Assembly (NCBI GenBank): GCA_041859945.1
Contig: JBFLGC010000008.1
Span: forward strand, 1-64,000
Source of the DNA: Tetragenococcus sp041859945
Lineage (GTDB): Bacteria > Bacillota > Bacilli > Lactobacillales > Enterococcaceae
Direction: 5' to 3'
DNA length: 64,000 bases
Each line of letters starts with the position of its first letter. Within the stretch, counting starts at the first letter, position 1. Under the pieces are notes generated by a model. That model did no database searches. It was not told where the DNA came from and worked only from the letters and a program-made list of their open reading frames with translations. This document shows, piece by piece, positions 34,981 to 44,561 of this stretch. The position numbers were made by a program, and so were the translations under genes.

Positions 34981-36129
34981 CTAATTGCTTTTAATATCAT
35001 TGATTTCTTTCGTTTGACTTAGACGTTCGTAATAGAAAGGTTTATGACTGATCCAATCAATTCCCATCGCAATGAGCAAGCCAAAAAGTAGCAGTACAAA
35101 AGCAAAAAAGAGACCTAAATAAACCGTCGTAAGGATGCTAAAGAGCTCATCCGTGTTATTTTCATTAAACAAGCGATTAAAGTAACTAGCCCCAATACTT
35201 AAAATAGACGTCAAGCTGTAAAGCCAAGTATAACGGCTAAAAAAATCTTTAAACTGCCCTTTTTGCCCGTCGTTTCGAACAACTTTGATTCTAACTATTT
35301 TCTTACCAACTGTTCTTCCTTCAAAAAACGTTGGCAACACGATAAAATATAATAAGACTTGCAAGATTCGACTGAAGACTAGGTAAACAAGGTTTTGTAT
35401 CAACGATTTGGACAAAAAAATCTCGATACTATTCGTTACAAAATTTATCAAAACCCAATCGATCAAAAAAGCCACGAAACGTCGTGTCAGGGTAATATTT
35501 TGACCTTTTTCATAAGCTAGAACATCGATTTTCTCACGGGCCGGGAAAATTTTCTCAACGACCGGAGCAAAACCGTAACCGATCACAGCACCCAAAGTAT
35601 TATTGATCAAATCATCGACATCAGCTAAACGATAAGGTCGGGGGTAGATAAAATACAGGCCCGTGAATTGAGTAAACTCAAAGAAGAAAGACAGACAGAA
35701 ACCCAAGAGCATCGTTTTTTTGAACGAAAAGTTGAAATAATAACGTAAATAGACACCAAAAGGAATTGTCAGAAGGATGTTAAATAAGGGCTCGAGCACT
35801 ACACCTTGTTTTAAAGCTGGTAAATAGGTGCGAGGATCTTTAAAGTCCAAAACAGTCTCGGTCAAGAATCGGCTGACATTGGCGAAGGGACGCAATTGAA
35901 TCTTCATTGTCGTCATCTGGGCCACCTCGGCGCGCGGTGGTAAGGGTAAAATAACTAAAAAAAAGGCACAAAGCAGATAGAAGATAAAGCTATATAAAAT
36001 AAAGCCTTTGATCAAAGGAAACGCTCCATATTTGCGATACTCTTTGATTAGTAGTGGAAGCGCCAGTAAAAAAGCTAGTATCGGGAAAGTCAACAACGCT
36101 ACTTTGATAGGAAAAGCATATATTGCCAT
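34981..36129 (-). CDS. VanZ-like / RDD-domain membrane protein
   Basis: 382-residue membrane protein joining two modules. Residues about 1-190 form a VanZ-like domain (LRPFANV, LLTIPFGVYLRYYF, FFFEFTQFTGLYFIYPRPYRLADVDDLINNTLGA, the classic RxFDxxDxxxNxxG-like end). Residues about 215-380 form an RDD domain (RRFVAFLIDWVLINF, GRTVGKKIVRIKVV). VanZ proteins relate to teicoplanin resistance, but most chromosomal copies have no known role. The ATG at 36129 has AGGAGG six bases upstream. The XRE regulator gene lies 16 bases upstream and is probably cotranscribed. Confidence 0.85.
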   Translation of the reverse strand: MAIYAFPIKVALLTFPILAFLLALPLLIKEYRKYGAFPLIKGFILYSFIFYLLCAFFLVILPLPPRAEVAQMTTMKIQLRPFANVSRFLTETVLDFKDPRTYLPALKQGVVLEPLFNILLTIPFGVYLRYYFNFSFKKTMLLGFCLSFFFEFTQFTGLYFIYPRPYRLADVDDLINNTLGAVIGYGFAPVVEKIFPAREKIDVLAYEKGQNITLTRRFVAFLIDWVLINFVTNSIEIFLSKSLIQNLVYLVFSRILQVLLYFIVLPTFFEGRTVGKKIVRIKVVRNDGQKGQFKDFFSRYTWLYSLTSILSIGASYFNRLFNENNTDELFSILTTVYLGLFFAFVLLLFGLLIAMGIDWISHKPFYYERLSQTKEINDIKSN

Positions 36130-36145
36130 ACTCAACCTCCTAAAT

Positions 36146-36562
36146 TCATTTAGATTGATTATACAAGTATTTCACTAAACATGCGATTGAAATGTTTCCG
36201 GTCAGTACAAGCAGAATCGTCAAAACATTGACCAAACTATGATTGATCACACCAAAGGCTAGACTCAAAAGAAACAAAGTAGGTAAAGCGTATATAAGAA
36301 TGTGTCTCTTTCTCAATCCAACCTTTGTTGTTTGACCGGCTTGTGCAGAAAGCTCTACTTTTTCTTGCTCATCACGGATCAGATAGTCGATCGTTACGTC
36401 AAAAAGATTAGCAATAGCAATCATCTTGGAAGTTTCTGGTACAGCCCTTCCGGTTTCCCACTTTGAAATAGCTTGGCGAGAGACCCCCACCTTCTCACTC
36501 AACTCCGCTTGGCTCAACCCAGCTTTTTTCCTCAATAAAAACAATTTTTCTTCAAACTGCAC
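36146..36562 (-). CDS. XRE-family regulator with C-terminal membrane helices
   Basis: 138 residues: an N-terminal helix-turn-helix (LRKKAGLSQAELSEKVGVSRQAISKWETG, about 10-38) and, after a linker, two membrane helices at about 86-106 and 110-130. Such membrane-tethered XRE proteins often control the gene next to them, here the VanZ-RDD protein. The signal it senses is unknown. The stop is 16 bases before the partner's start. Confidence 0.88.
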   Translation of the reverse strand: MQFEEKLFLLRKKAGLSQAELSEKVGVSRQAISKWETGRAVPETSKMIAIANLFDVTIDYLIRDEQEKVELSAQAGQTTKVGLRKRHILIYALPTLFLLSLAFGVINHSLVNVLTILLVLTGNISIACLVKYLYNQSK

Positions 36563-37095
36563 AAAAATCCCTCCTCATCTTTGCCCTATTTTACCAATTT
36601 TAGCTGCAAAAGAAAATCACCTTTATCTTGCAATCAGACAACCTACAGTTGCACATGGCAATTAAGTCACCCACCATTCTTTCAGTTTTTTCTCAAGTTT
36701 TAGTGTGAATTTTTTAAAGGAAATTTTGTACTGAAGATCAAAGACAAGTGGTACAAGAAGAAATGAGATGACCGGGCGAATGAACACTTACTAGGAGCCA
36801 ACAACGGTTCTCGTTTTTTGATTTCGAGAGTCTTTATGGATACTAAAACGCAAATTCGATAGCCAATTCTGGATTCGTTGTCAAAGATACTTGCTTGTTA
36901 ATTGTGGTACCTTTCGTTCAATAAAACTAATACGTCAGGATCTAAACCACACTTTAAAATATATTTCCTTAATAGTTAAGAAAAAACCGTTCTTTTCCAG
37001 ATCTTTTTTGCATTATGAGTCAAACGTCACTCTTATAGACAAGGCTAGTCCGATTTTCTTAACTACATCCCCAAACATTTCCTTTATTCACATGC
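36563..37095. other. Gene-free stretch, possible degenerate repeat
   Basis: About 530 bases without a convincing gene. Short segments at about 36815-36835, 36905-36925 and 36961-36988 match, in order, segments of the stretch between ndk and purR. The open frame at 36891-37130 has no ribosome site and atypical composition. Confidence 0.35.
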
Positions 37096-37126
37096 AAAAA
37101 CCCGCTCTGGCTTTCCAGAACGGGTT
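37096..37126 (-). terminator. Terminator of rny
   Basis: AACCCGTTCTGG and CCAGAGCGGGTT pair around four bases and are followed on the minus strand by TTTGC. Confidence 0.85.
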
Positions 37127-37135
37127 TTAAATTTC

Positions 37136-38692
37136 TTATTTTGCGTAGTCGACGGCGCGGGTTTCGCGGATCACGACGACTTTGATATTACCAGGATAAT
37201 CCAAATCTTTTTCAATACGTTTGCGTATATCACGAACAAGTCGGACCGCATCCAAATCAGAAATTTCTTCTGGTTTGACCATGACACGGATCTCACGGCC
37301 TGCTTGGACCGCAAAACTATTTGAAACACCCTCAAAATCATTGGCAATATTTTCGAGGTTTTCTAAACGACGAATATAATTTTCTAACGATTCGCTCCGA
37401 GCCCCAGGTCGCGCTGCAGATAAAGCATCGGCTGCGGCTACTAATACTGAAATCACTGAAGTAGCTTCGATATCGCCATGATGTGAGGCGATAGCATTGA
37501 TCACAACGCGATTTTCTTTGTATTTAGCGGCAAGTTCAGCTCCGATTTGGACGTGTGAGCCTTCGATCTCGTGATCCAAAGCTTTGCCGATATCATGCAG
37601 TAAGCCGGCACGTTTGGCTAGTTGAACATCTTCACCAAGTTCAGCAGCCATGACACCGGTCAGTTTGGCCACTTCGATCGAGTGATTCAAAACATTTTGG
37701 CCGTAACTGGTACGGAAATGCAAGCGGCCCAAAATCTTAATCAAATCAGGATGTAAAGTATGTGCGCCCACTTCAAAAGCGGCTTGTTCTCCATATTCAC
37801 GGATGCGTTCATCCATTTCCTTGCGTGATTTTTCGACCATTTCTTCGATACGGGCTGGATGAATCCGACCATCTTGGATCAGTTTTTCCAAAGTCATGCG
37901 GGCGATTTCGCGACGGATCGGATCAAAGCCTGACAACACGACTGCTTCTGGCGTATCATCAATAATCAAATCGATCCCTGTCAAAGTTTCCAGAGTGCGG
38001 ATATTTCGGCCTTCACGACCGATGATCCGCCCTTTCATTTCATCATTTGGCAGAGTCACGACAGAAACCGTGGTCTCTGATACTTGGTCAGCTGCACAGC
38101 GTTGGATCGCCATAGTTAAGATATTCTTGGCTTTGCGATCGGCTTCTTCTTTTGCTTTTTGTTCTGATTCTTTTACCATTAAGGTCAATTCATGATTCAA
38201 CTCTTCTTCAGTCGATTTCATGATAATATCTTTGGCATCGTCTTTTGTTAAAGCGGCGACACGTTCTAATTCAGATTGTTGCTCTTCAATAAGTTTTTCG
38301 ACTTCTTTTTCTCGCTCGTCAATTAATTGCTGTTTATCACTGACTTTATTTTCTTTTTTTGTCAATGAACGTTCACGTTTCTCCAAAGAATCATCTTTGC
38401 GATCAAGTAATTGTTCTCTTTGTAGTAAGCGATTTTCTTGCGATTTTAATTCAAGTCTATCTTCTTTCAACTCACTTTCAATTTCTGACCGATATTTCTG
38501 ATTTTCTTCCTTAGCTTCAACTAACGCTTCTTTTTTCAGATTTTCTGCTTCTTTTTTCGCATTTGACAAGATACTTTCAGCACTACTATTGGCGCCGTCT
38601 ATTTCTTTTTCATGACGATTCTTGGCAACAATAAACCCAATAAAAAGTCCCACAATTAAACCGATGATAGCGAGGAGAATTTTAGGTCCCAT
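37136..38692 (-). CDS. rny: Ribonuclease Y
   Basis: Membrane-anchored endoribonuclease that starts decay of many mRNAs. 518 residues: one N-terminal membrane helix (about 4-23), a long charged coiled coil to about residue 195, a KH domain (GRIIGREGRNIRTLETLTG) and an HD domain (HDIGKALDHEIEGSH). GGAGGTGA precedes the ATG. It is followed by its own terminator and preceded by a long AT-rich leader region containing a palindrome at 38781-38803. Confidence 0.97.
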   Translation of the reverse strand: MGPKILLAIIGLIVGLFIGFIVAKNRHEKEIDGANSSAESILSNAKKEAENLKKEALVEAKEENQKYRSEIESELKEDRLELKSQENRLLQREQLLDRKDDSLEKRERSLTKKENKVSDKQQLIDEREKEVEKLIEEQQSELERVAALTKDDAKDIIMKSTEEELNHELTLMVKESEQKAKEEADRKAKNILTMAIQRCAADQVSETTVSVVTLPNDEMKGRIIGREGRNIRTLETLTGIDLIIDDTPEAVVLSGFDPIRREIARMTLEKLIQDGRIHPARIEEMVEKSRKEMDERIREYGEQAAFEVGAHTLHPDLIKILGRLHFRTSYGQNVLNHSIEVAKLTGVMAAELGEDVQLAKRAGLLHDIGKALDHEIEGSHVQIGAELAAKYKENRVVINAIASHHGDIEATSVISVLVAAADALSAARPGARSESLENYIRRLENLENIANDFEGVSNSFAVQAGREIRVMVKPEEISDLDAVRLVRDIRKRIEKDLDYPGNIKVVVIRETRAVDYAK

Positions 38693-39246
38693 GGTAAATC
38701 ACCTCCTACTATCTTTTTATTCAAATCTGTAGTTTTTTTGATAAGCCTACTTACTCTAAAATTATCAATATGCCTACTCCATATGTGTGTTAGGTACACA
38801 TATTTATTCTAATGTTTGTAAGAGTTGGTGTCAACTGGGAAAGTTAGTTTCTCTCCTTACTTTTGAAAATCAAGACAGTTTTTTTTACGCTTTTTTAAGG
38901 TCGAATAACATCTTAATTTAAGCTTATTAATGACTGATATGAAGAACAAAAGAGGCGACCTATTAAACTTTTTGATGCCTATTGACAATTTGTCTTATTT
39001 TCTGATACCTACCTTATAAAAAATTCTTTACCTTAAAAAAATGAGACTATTTTTCGCTATTGCCATTTTCCCTTGCTATATCAACGATTTTTATTTTTCA
39101 AAGTAAATGTAAGCTTTTTCTTTAATAGTTATTTTATTCCTTTTACTTGCTTAAACAGCTATTTATTTATTTTTTAAAACCATTTTTATGAAAGCGATTT
39201 TGTTTTATTTTTAATAATATGATAAATTACTTTTCGAGGTGATAAA
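38693..39246. other. AT-rich gene-free stretch between rny and the Mga-like gene
   Basis: No coding frame is supported. It contains a perfect inverted repeat (38781-38803) and must hold the divergent promoters of rny and the Mga-like gene. Its composition is much richer in A+T than the surroundings. Confidence 0.5.
38781..38803. repeat. Perfect 8-bp inverted repeat upstream of rny
   Basis: ATATGTGT and ACACATAT flank GTTAGGT. It may be an operator or an RNA hairpin in the rny 5' leader. Confidence 0.45.
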
Positions 39247-40263
39247 ATGTTTGCAAAATTACTAGAAAAAAATGACAAAATCATGTACCAACTATTTTAT
39301 GAATTAAAAGCAGCGAACACGCAAAATATCGCAACGCTTGCGATTAAGACAGGCATCGAAAGCCAGAGTCTGCGACGCTTGATCAGCCTGTGGTCAAATC
39401 ATAAAGAGTATCTAACCACAGGTGTTTCTTTTGTTTGTCAAAAAGACTTGATCACTGTTTTCGTTACTGGAAACACGGAAGAGACCTTTTATAGTACTCT
39501 TTTGCGTCGAAGCAAAACCTTTCAGTTGCTGCTTTCAGTCATACGTGATCCTTATGCTCGTTTCAATAAATTAGCAAGCATTATTGGCGTTTCAGAAGTG
39601 ACTTTGCGCAGACGTAAAAAAATTTTAAATGACTTTTTGACCGACTACCAAGTGACCCTATCTTTTGAATGCGATCCTGTCTTAAAAGGAGAAGAAACGC
39701 AGATACGTTGGCTTTTCCTATTGGTTTCACTAGCCTACGATCCACCTTTTGTTTACCAAGGATCCACTATTTTCTCACGTTATGAAGAAGTTCAGCAATT
39801 TCGCATTCGCCAAGGATTTACGTTGCATGACTCTAATGCTTTTGCAACAAATACTTGCTACCAACTGCCTTTCCAACTAGATGACCATTCCTTACTATAC
39901 ATTTGGAGACAATTGACCGGCTGCATTCCCTTGGAGGTAAGTAGTGAAGTCAGTGACGCGATCACTTTTGCTTTGAATAAGGCTTTTGACCAACCTAATT
40001 GGTTATTAGATTACTACAAGCAAAAAATCATTCATTGGTACTGTTTGGCCACTTTTTTTCATGGATCGATCCTTCCTGAATTTCCCAATCAAGCCAAACT
40101 CAGTAAACCGGTCCAAGCTTTCCATGACGGTCTACTAAATCAGTTAAAAGACTATGCAACAATTTCAAAGCAACATCCTGAATTACTGACAATTTTTATG
40201 TATTTACTCGATCGAGCCCATTTTAATGCGAATATTTCTCAAATTTCTGAAGATGATGACTAA
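39247..40263 (+). CDS. Mga-type helix-turn-helix regulator (stand-alone)
   Basis: 338-residue protein resembling the Mga/AtxA-like regulators. An N-terminal helix-turn-helix region (about 10-50) is followed by a second one (about 83-115; FNKLASIIGVSEVTLRRRKKILNDFL), then a long helical C-terminal part. No clear PTS regulation domain is seen. GAGGTGATAAA precedes the ATG. It stands alone in AT-rich surroundings, and its targets are unknown. It ends in a hairpin shared with xylA on the other strand. Confidence 0.75.
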   Translation: MFAKLLEKNDKIMYQLFYELKAANTQNIATLAIKTGIESQSLRRLISLWSNHKEYLTTGVSFVCQKDLITVFVTGNTEETFYSTLLRRSKTFQLLLSVIRDPYARFNKLASIIGVSEVTLRRRKKILNDFLTDYQVTLSFECDPVLKGEETQIRWLFLLVSLAYDPPFVYQGSTIFSRYEEVQQFRIRQGFTLHDSNAFATNTCYQLPFQLDDHSLLYIWRQLTGCIPLEVSSEVSDAITFALNKAFDQPNWLLDYYKQKIIHWYCLATFFHGSILPEFPNQAKLSKPVQAFHDGLLNQLKDYATISKQHPELLTIFMYLLDRAHFNANISQISEDDD

Positions 40264-40290
40264 AGGATCATTGCTCTTAAAAATGACGAA

Positions 40291-40320
40291 AAGATGGAAC
40301 TTTTCTAAAAGTCCCATCTT
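40291..40320. terminator. Terminator between the Mga-like gene and xylA
   Basis: AAGATGG-ACTTTT and AAAAGT-CCATCTT pair with one mismatch in the stem and a short loop. It lies between convergent genes. Confidence 0.65.
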
Positions 40321-40351
40321 CTTGCCTCTGTCTATTATATCCAGTTATTTT

Positions 40352-41659
40352 TTATACTAGATAGTCATTCAAGCAGTTCTTGATGTATTCCAAATGACTA
40401 GATTCGACATTAGCATCATCGTGTTTAAGTGCATAAGCGGTCAAAGACTCGAGGTCTTCTTCGTTTGCGATGATCTTTTTGCCGATGCCGGTTTTAAAGC
40501 TGGCATAACGTTTTTCTTTGATATCATCAAAGAAATGATCTTCTTTTAATTTTGCCGCAGCTTTGAGACCGCGAGCATAGGTATCCATGCCGGCGATATG
40601 CGCTAATAATAGATCTTCCATTTCAAAAGAAGAACGACGGACTTTGGCGTCGAAATTGATCCCACCTGGTGCGATGCCGCCATTCTCTAAGACTTCATAC
40701 ATAGCAAGGGTCGTATCAAAAATGTTAGTCGGGAATTCATCCGTATCCCAACCTAACAAGACGTCCCCTTGGTTAGCATCCATCGAACCTAAAGCATCGT
40801 ATTGTCGTGCCACATTTAATTCATGTTCAAAGGTATGACCGGCTAAAGTCGCATGGTTGGCTTCCAAGTTCAATTTGAAGTCACCTGTTAATCCGTATTT
40901 TTGGATAAATGCCATGGCTGTAGCGGCATCAAAGTCATATTGATGTTTCGATGGTTCTTTAGGTTTAGGCTCCAATAAGAATTGTGGTTTATGACCGATC
41001 TTTTCACCATAAGCAATCGCCATTTTAAACATGCGTGCAATATTGTCTTGTTCAAAGCCCATATCGGTATTGAGTAAAGATTCATAACCTTCACGCCCGC
41101 CCCAGAAGACATAATTTTGCCCGCCCAATTTTTTCGAAAGATCTAAGCCTTTTTTGATTTGGGCGGCAGCATAAGCATAAACATCCGCCTCGTTGGTCGA
41201 AGCTGCACCATTGGTATAACGGGGATGAGTAAACATATTGGCCGTATTCCACAATAGTTTGATACCGGTTTGGTCCATCTTTTCTTTGATCAAATCGGTG
41301 ATTTCATCCAAGTTGTCGTAAAACTCTTGTAGTGAATCGCCTTGCGGGGCTATATCGACATCATGGAAACAGAAATATTCAGCGCCTAATTTTTCACAGA
41401 TTTCAAAAAAAGCATCGACCCGGTTTTTGGCCGTTTCCATTTCTGTTTCGCCAAACCAGCTACGCCGATTGATCGGTGCCCCAAAAGGATCGGAGCCGTC
41501 TTGGGTCATAGTATGCCAGTAAGCCACGGCAAAACGCAGGTGATCTTTCATCTTTTTGCCCAGCACTTCTTCTTCGGCATTATAATGACGAAAAGCCAGT
41601 GGATTTTTTGTGTCAGGACCTTCATACTTGATTTTGTCTACATTTGGAAAATAACTCAT
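40352..41659 (-). CDS. xylA: Xylose isomerase
   Basis: Converts D-xylose to D-xylulose. The 435-residue class II enzyme shows the metal- and sugar-binding segments VFWGGREGYE, LLEPKPKEPSKHQYD, LNLEANHATLAGHTFEHE and GDVLLGWDTDEFP. Its start has AGGAGG nearby. It lies 15 bases after xylB, so the order of transcription is xylB then xylA, the reverse of the common xylAB order. Confidence 0.97.
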   Translation of the reverse strand: MSYFPNVDKIKYEGPDTKNPLAFRHYNAEEEVLGKKMKDHLRFAVAYWHTMTQDGSDPFGAPINRRSWFGETEMETAKNRVDAFFEICEKLGAEYFCFHDVDIAPQGDSLQEFYDNLDEITDLIKEKMDQTGIKLLWNTANMFTHPRYTNGAASTNEADVYAYAAAQIKKGLDLSKKLGGQNYVFWGGREGYESLLNTDMGFEQDNIARMFKMAIAYGEKIGHKPQFLLEPKPKEPSKHQYDFDAATAMAFIQKYGLTGDFKLNLEANHATLAGHTFEHELNVARQYDALGSMDANQGDVLLGWDTDEFPTNIFDTTLAMYEVLENGGIAPGGINFDAKVRRSSFEMEDLLLAHIAGMDTYARGLKAAAKLKEDHFFDDIKEKRYASFKTGIGKKIIANEEDLESLTAYALKHDDANVESSHLEYIKNCLNDYLV

Positions 41660-41674
41660 AGTGATTCCTCCTAA

Positions 41675-43183
41675 TTATTGTTCAGACAAGGTTTGTAACT
41701 CATGGCAGAGTGCAGCTGTCTGTGGATAAACTTTTTTATATAAGGCGTATACTTTTTCGTAACGAGCCACCTTTTCAGGATCAGGCTGGATCTTTTTGGC
41801 ATAATGGACAAAGCGATCAACACAGCTTGCAAAATCCGCACATAAACCACTGCCCACTGCTGCTAACATCGCCGCGCCTAGACCTGGTCCTTGTTCGGTT
41901 TCAAGCACGAGCATCTCGGCATCGAAAATATCTGCCTGCATTTGTAACCAATCGGGGTTTTTAGCGCCACCCCCGACGGATATGATTTGCTTGAAATTTC
42001 GTCCGGCTACTGTTTTCATGATTTCTTGTGAATCTTTCAAAGAAAAAGTGATGCCTTCTAGAACGGCACGGGCAAAGTGAGTCAGACGATGATGGGTACC
42101 GATACCAATAAAACTTCCCCGGATCTGACTATCTTTATAAGGAATGCGTTCACCCACGATATAAGGAGAAAAGAGCAGACCATCTGATCCAGGTGCGATC
42201 TTGCCAATATCCGCTAATAAGTCAGTGAAATTTTGCTCTGGCGCAAACGTATCACGGAACCAGCTCAAAGAATTTCCGGCTGCTAAGGTCACGCCCATGG
42301 AATAGACTTCTTTAGTAACCGTATGGCAAAAAACATGGAGCTCGCCGTGATAATCGACCGAACGTTTTGGTTCATAGGATAAGAAAACGCCACTGGTGCC
42401 AAAAGAAGCCATTGCGGCCCCTTCTTTGATGATCCCGGCTCCTAAAGCCGCACAAGCATTGTCGGCTCCTCCGGCAAAAATTTTTACTAGATGGTCAAAG
42501 CCAAATTTTTCTTGTAAAGCAAGCCTCAATGTCCCGATTTCAGCCGCCGAGTCATACAATTCAGGCAGGATCGCTTTCGAAATGACAAATTCCTGCAAAA
42601 TCGCTTCTGACCAAGTATTGTTCGTCATGTCCAAAAGTAAGGTCCCGGCCGCATCAGAGTAATCGGTCGCAAAATTTCCCGTCAGCCAATGATTCACATA
42701 ATCTTTAGGCAACATCAGATGCTTTACTTTGGCCCAATTTTCAGGTTCCTGTTCTTGGACCCATAAAATTTTGGGTAAAGTAAAACCTTCTTGGGCAATA
42801 TTTTTCGTGATGGCCAAAAGCGGCTCTCCAAAGCGGGCCATGATTTCTTGACACTGCTGGGTCGTGCGCACATCGTTCCATAGAATCGCTGGGCGGATCA
42901 CCTGCTCGTCTTCATCCAAAATGACCAAGCTGTGCATTTGTCCTGACGTACTAATGCCAACAAGTTCTTGTTTCATCTCCGGATGATCACGAATCAATCG
43001 GGTCATTACTTTCTCCGCTGAGGCCAGCCAATCATCAGGATCCTGTTCGGAAAAACCCGGTTTAGGTGTTGCTAGTGGGTGCTCTGCGACTGCTTCTCCA
43101 ACCAAATTTCCCATCTCATCAAATAACAAGCCTTTTAATGAACTCGTACCCAGATCTAATCCTAGTACATAAGCCAATTTCAC
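41675..43183 (-). CDS. xylB: Xylulokinase
   Basis: FGGY-family kinase that phosphorylates D-xylulose to xylulose-5-phosphate. 502 residues with GLDLGTSSLKGLL at the N terminus, GQMHSLVILDE, WNDVRTTQQC, GTSGVFLSYE and the C-terminal FGGY motif SVGGGAKNPDWLQMQADI. First gene of the operon; a XylR-type palindrome overlaps its upstream region. No xylose transporter gene is adjacent. Confidence 0.96.
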   Translation of the reverse strand: MKLAYVLGLDLGTSSLKGLLFDEMGNLVGEAVAEHPLATPKPGFSEQDPDDWLASAEKVMTRLIRDHPEMKQELVGISTSGQMHSLVILDEDEQVIRPAILWNDVRTTQQCQEIMARFGEPLLAITKNIAQEGFTLPKILWVQEQEPENWAKVKHLMLPKDYVNHWLTGNFATDYSDAAGTLLLDMTNNTWSEAILQEFVISKAILPELYDSAAEIGTLRLALQEKFGFDHLVKIFAGGADNACAALGAGIIKEGAAMASFGTSGVFLSYEPKRSVDYHGELHVFCHTVTKEVYSMGVTLAAGNSLSWFRDTFAPEQNFTDLLADIGKIAPGSDGLLFSPYIVGERIPYKDSQIRGSFIGIGTHHRLTHFARAVLEGITFSLKDSQEIMKTVAGRNFKQIISVGGGAKNPDWLQMQADIFDAEMLVLETEQGPGLGAAMLAAVGSGLCADFASCVDRFVHYAKKIQPDPEKVARYEKVYALYKKVYPQTAALCHELQTLSEQ

Positions 43184-43197
43184 ACCTCCTAAGTTAA

Positions 43198-43218
43198 TTA
43201 GTTATACAAACCAACTAA
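43198..43218. promoter_or_regulatory. Candidate XylR operator
   Basis: TTAGTT and AACTAA flank nine bases, matching the arms of xyl operators in Gram-positive bacteria. It lies between the divergent xylB and xylR genes. Confidence 0.6.
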
Positions 43219-43361
43219 AATGATTATAAATCAGAAAAAAGCACTTGTCAAACGATTTCACAAAAAAATACTATCTTCCTATTTTTTTTGTGAAAGACGT
43301 GAAAATAAAGCTCTTGCCAAGATTGCTTTTTCAAAGTAAACTTAAAAAAAGGAGAATCAGC

Positions 43362-44522
43362 ATGATCATAAACAAACTCGGGATCCGTGAACAAAATGAA
43401 GCGGCTGTTTTGCAAGCAATCATTAATCAAAAAAATATCAGTCGGGTCCAAATTTCGCACATGACCCATTTAAATAAAGCTTCCGTTTCACAAATCATCA
43501 AAAAATTGCTCGACGACCAACTCGTTTTTGAAGTCGGTAGTGGAGCTTCGACAACAAGTGGTGGCAGAAGACCAATAAAACTGGCTTTTAATGGGATGTG
43601 TGGCTTAGCGGTAGCCTTTGATGTCGGCTACAATTATATCAAAAGTAAACTGGCCTATATCGATGGCACGCCAATAAATAACATTTCCAAACAAAACTTA
43701 ATCTTGACCAAGGAGAATATCTTTCCTTTCTTACAAGAAACGATGAATGAACTATTGGTCGACCTGCCCCAGACTCCCTTTGGTTTGACCGGCATCGCTA
43801 TTGCTATTCATGGTATCGTCGAAAACAATCAGATGACTTTCACACCTTATTATGATTTAGCTGGCTTAGACTTGGTGACCCCACTTACGTCAACCTACCA
43901 GGTCCCAGTCTTTTTAGAAAACGAAGCGAACTTGACTGCACTGGGGGAATATTGCTTTATTTCTGATCAAGAAAATCTGATTAGTGTCAGTATCCATAGC
44001 GGGATCGGTGCTGGTATCATCACCAATGGCCAACTTCAAACAGGTCCACATGGCGCCTCGGGCGAAATCGGTCACTCAATCCTTTTTCCAAATGGTACGC
44101 CTTGCCCTTGTGGCAACCACGGTTGTCTGGAGCAATATGCTTCTAATAAAGTCTTATTTGATCGTTATGCCAAAGAAAAGAGCTTAAGCTTGGTCAATTC
44201 TGATGTTTTTGCCGAAAAAGTTGCTGAAAAAGAGCCCCTTGCTTTAAAGTTGGCCGATGAGAACTGCCATTATTTAGCTATTGGGATCAATAATTTGATC
44301 ACCTTGTTCGATCCAGAGACCATTTACATGAATAGTTCGGTTTATCGTAAGGTTCCGGACTTAGTGATCCAAATGGAACAACTGCTAAATAGTCGCTTTA
44401 CCAAAGAGGTCCACATAAAAAATAGTCTTCTTGGCGAAAACGCGACGCTCTATGGCGGGATCGCCCGCATCGCCAGCCAATTTTTACACATCGAAAAATT
44501 GAAATTTCCCGCCGAAGATTAG
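43362..44522 (+). CDS. xylR: Xylose repressor, ROK family
   Basis: 386-residue repressor: an N-terminal winged helix (NEAAVLQAIINQKNISRVQISHMTHLNKASVSQIIKKLL segment, residues about 10-50) followed by a ROK sugar-binding domain with GEIGHS and the zinc motif PCPCGNHGCLEQYAS. The start at 43362 has AAAGGAG seven bases upstream; the longer open frame is non-coding leader. It is divergent from xylBA and should release the operator when xylose binds. Confidence 0.92.
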   Translation: MIINKLGIREQNEAAVLQAIINQKNISRVQISHMTHLNKASVSQIIKKLLDDQLVFEVGSGASTTSGGRRPIKLAFNGMCGLAVAFDVGYNYIKSKLAYIDGTPINNISKQNLILTKENIFPFLQETMNELLVDLPQTPFGLTGIAIAIHGIVENNQMTFTPYYDLAGLDLVTPLTSTYQVPVFLENEANLTALGEYCFISDQENLISVSIHSGIGAGIITNGQLQTGPHGASGEIGHSILFPNGTPCPCGNHGCLEQYASNKVLFDRYAKEKSLSLVNSDVFAEKVAEKEPLALKLADENCHYLAIGINNLITLFDPETIYMNSSVYRKVPDLVIQMEQLLNSRFTKEVHIKNSLLGENATLYGGIARIASQFLHIEKLKFPAED

Positions 44523-44561
44523 GCAATGCCCCATGACTCGTTTCATGGGGCATTGCTTTTT
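44523..44561. terminator. Strong bidirectional terminator after xylR
   Basis: GCAATGCCCCATGA and TTCATGGGGCATTGC pair almost completely and are followed by TTTTT on the plus strand. The TraX-like gene ends on the other side. Confidence 0.9.

Noticed and set aside
36891..37130. 79-codon plus-strand frame before the rny terminator
   Set aside because: No ribosome site and it runs through the rny terminator; not coding.
43243..43262. cre site near xylR (TGAAATCGTTTGACA on the minus strand)
   Set aside because: Central CG and one half fit, but the other half is shifted by a base; not supportable without a score.
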